This document shows, piece by piece, positions 62,718 through 64,000 of a stretch of 64,000 nucleotides of DNA. The DNA is from Heyndrickxia oleronia. GTDB taxonomy: Bacteria; Bacillota; Bacilli; Bacillales; Bacillaceae_C. The position numbers were made by a program, and so were the translations under genes. Where the stretch lies: contig NZ_CP065424.1 of assembly GCF_017809215.1 (NCBI RefSeq), forward strand, positions 3,194,001-3,258,000, given 5' to 3'. Each line of letters starts with the position of its first letter. The stretch's first letter is position 1. The notes below the pieces were generated by a model. The model did no database searches. It was given only the letters and a program-made list of their open reading frames with translations, and was not told the origin of the DNA.

Positions 62718-62766
62718 TAATAAAAACAAAAGAGGGCTGAGCCCACCATACAAGTGGGATCAGCCC
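62718..62766 (-). terminator. pbpB terminator
   Basis: Minus strand GGGCTGATCCCAC / GTGGGCTCAGCCC (12 of 13 paired) with loop TTGTATG, then CTCTTTTGTTTTTATTA. About 30 bases past the pbpB stop; separates pbpB from spoVD. Confidence 0.9.
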
Positions 62767-62793
62767 ATTAAACAGCAAATCCTTATGAATCTT

Positions 62794-64000
62794 TTAATCG
62801 AGAGGAGTGTCTTCGTCTTTCTTTTTTTCTACTTTACTTTTTTGCTTGATTGTTTGTTCAGTAGATTGGAAATTAACAACTAAATGATCACCTTTTTTAA
62901 CCGGTGAAGTAGGTTGAATATTTTGCTTAGTGACATAGCCGGAACCTACCATATTAAGCTTTAACTCTAGTAATTCAGCTACTTTCATTACATCACTTTT
63001 CGACCAATTGATCATGTTTGGTACCGTTGGATCTCCATCAGTTTTTAGAATAATTTTTTCCCCTTTTAGTACAGCTGTTTGCGGTCGAGGTAATTGATCA
63101 ACCACTTTGGTTCCTGTTCCAAGTGTCACAACTTCATATCCTAAATTCCCTAAAGATCCTTTCGCTTCCTCTACTGTTTGCCCTGCTAGATCTGGAATTT
63201 TTGTTTGCTTGACCTTTGCCATTTTTTCCGGTTTGATATTCAAATATTGCAAACTATTCTTCATGACAGGATTAAAGATCATTGCTACTGGTTCCGACCC
63301 TGTTTCTGTTTCTGATAAGTGCGGCTTCTTCACAGCAACATACACAATCAATTCAGGATCATTCTGTGGGGCCATTCCAAGGAAAGAAAAAATATAATTA
63401 TCCTTCCCTGTCATATATCCTCCCCCACTAGAATTTGGTATTTGGGCAGTACCCGTTTTCCCTGTAACAGAGTAACCTTCAATATTATAAATTCTTCCAG
63501 TACCTTTTTCACTTGTAACGACAGTACGCAGTATATCCCGAACCTCTTTAGCTGTATCTGAGCTAATTGGAGTACCCACCACTTCTGGTTTTGTTTCTTC
63601 TACTTTATCATTATTTGGATCCACAATTTTGTCTATCACATAAGGCTTCATCATTTTTCCATCATTGGCAACAGCCGTTGCCGCTTGTATCATTTGAATA
63701 GGTGTTACTGTAGTTCCTTGACCAAAGGTAGTCGTGTACTTCTCAATTGGCCAATTATATAATATATTTCCGCTTGACTCATTTGGTAAACCAATATTCG
63801 TTTTTTGACCAAAATGAAAACGATCTAAATACTTCCTAAAGGTATCTTGACCAATTAAATCAAGTAAATTAGCGAATGCTACATTGGATGAACGCTGAAC
63901 ACCTTCTAAATAAGTAATTGGTCCCCAGCCTCTTCCCCAGTTATGATCTTTAATTGGATTTGGAACATTTTTAACAAAATATTGTCCTGATTGATACCAT
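62794..64000 (-). CDS. pbpB: penicillin-binding protein 2B, partial (5' end outside window)
   Basis: The C-terminal about 400 residues of the essential septal transpeptidase. RSSNVAFANLL (SxN), KTGTAQIPNS (KTG) and TTFGQGTTVTPIQM are visible, so the catalytic serine lies upstream beyond the edge. Two PASTA domains follow (TKIPDLAGQTVEEAKGSLG and TVPNMINWSKSDVMKVAELL), with a charged tail. Reading frame continues to the window end. It is the first gene before spoVD, as in Bacillus subtilis. Confidence 0.95.
   Translation of the reverse strand, partial: WYQSGQYFVKNVPNPIKDHNWGRGWGPITYLEGVQRSSNVAFANLLDLIGQDTFRKYLDRFHFGQKTNIGLPNESSGNILYNWPIEKYTTTFGQGTTVTPIQMIQAATAVANDGKMMKPYVIDKIVDPNNDKVEETKPEVVGTPISSDTAKEVRDILRTVVTSEKGTGRIYNIEGYSVTGKTGTAQIPNSSGGGYMTGKDNYIFSFLGMAPQNDPELIVYVAVKKPHLSETETGSEPVAMIFNPVMKNSLQYLNIKPEKMAKVKQTKIPDLAGQTVEEAKGSLGNLGYEVVTLGTGTKVVDQLPRPQTAVLKGEKIILKTDGDPTVPNMINWSKSDVMKVAELLELKLNMVGSGYVTKQNIQPTSPVKKGDHLVVNFQSTEQTIKQKSKVEKKKDEDTPLD

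Overview
The window is a contiguous stretch of low-GC Gram-positive chromosome from an endospore-forming member of the Bacillaceae. The evidence is the gene order, which matches the Bacillus subtilis pbpB-spoVD-mur-div-fts-sig-ylm-ileS-pyr-rqcH-coaBC-priA-prkC-spoVM-sdaA core almost gene for gene, together with spoVM, spoVD, spoVE, spoIIGA, sigE and sigG and strong GGAGG-type ribosome binding sites. The genus cannot be fixed from the sequence alone. All genes except rpmB and rqcH are on the minus strand, so transcription runs from position 64000 towards 1.

Layout in transcription order: a partial pbpB and spoVD (64000-60700); murE, a small MurF-like protein, mraY, murD, spoVE and murG (60480-53685); divIB, ylxW, ylxX and sbp (53594-50874); ftsA and ftsZ behind a sigma-H-like promoter (50866-48157); spoIIGA, sigE and sigG, the engineered cascade of early sporulation (47909-45169); the ylmC-pgeF-ylmE-sepF-ylmG-ylmH-divIVA division and growth genes (45005-40294); ileS under a T-box (40291-37090); a short DksA-like gene, lspA and rluD (36954-35205); the ten-gene pyrimidine operon pyrR-pyrP-pyrB-pyrC-carA-carB-pyrK-pyrD-pyrF-pyrE with three PyrR attenuators (35202-23258); divergent rqcH (+); the calcium ATPase, yicC-family gene, remA, gmk and rpoZ (21167-16345); coaBC, priA, def, fmt, rsmB, prpC, prkC, rsgA, rpe and thiN (15732-4150); spoVM; rpmB (+); yloU, fakA, sdaAB and a partial sdaAA (3304-1).

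The genes cover peptidoglycan precursor synthesis and septation, the mother-cell and forespore sigma switch, de novo UMP synthesis, translation start and quality control, and PASTA-kinase signalling. Regulatory sites that can be read directly include three pyr attenuators, an Ile T-box with an AUC specifier, a sigma-F/G-type promoter before sigG, a sigma-H-type promoter before ftsA, and a Spo0A-box-like site in the divIVA promoter.

The coding content is ordinary core genome; the unusual material is in the gaps and at a few gene-order breaks. A stand-alone MurF N-terminal domain sits exactly where full murF lies in many other bacteria. murB and rlmN are missing from their usual places. Two unrelated tandem arrays both have a strict 52-bp period and paired inverted arms. 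A dispersed non-coding element occurs three times, each time just downstream of a gene, and together with the second array it breaks up the spoIIGA-sigE and ylm clusters. No phage, transposase, CRISPR, tRNA or rRNA was seen.
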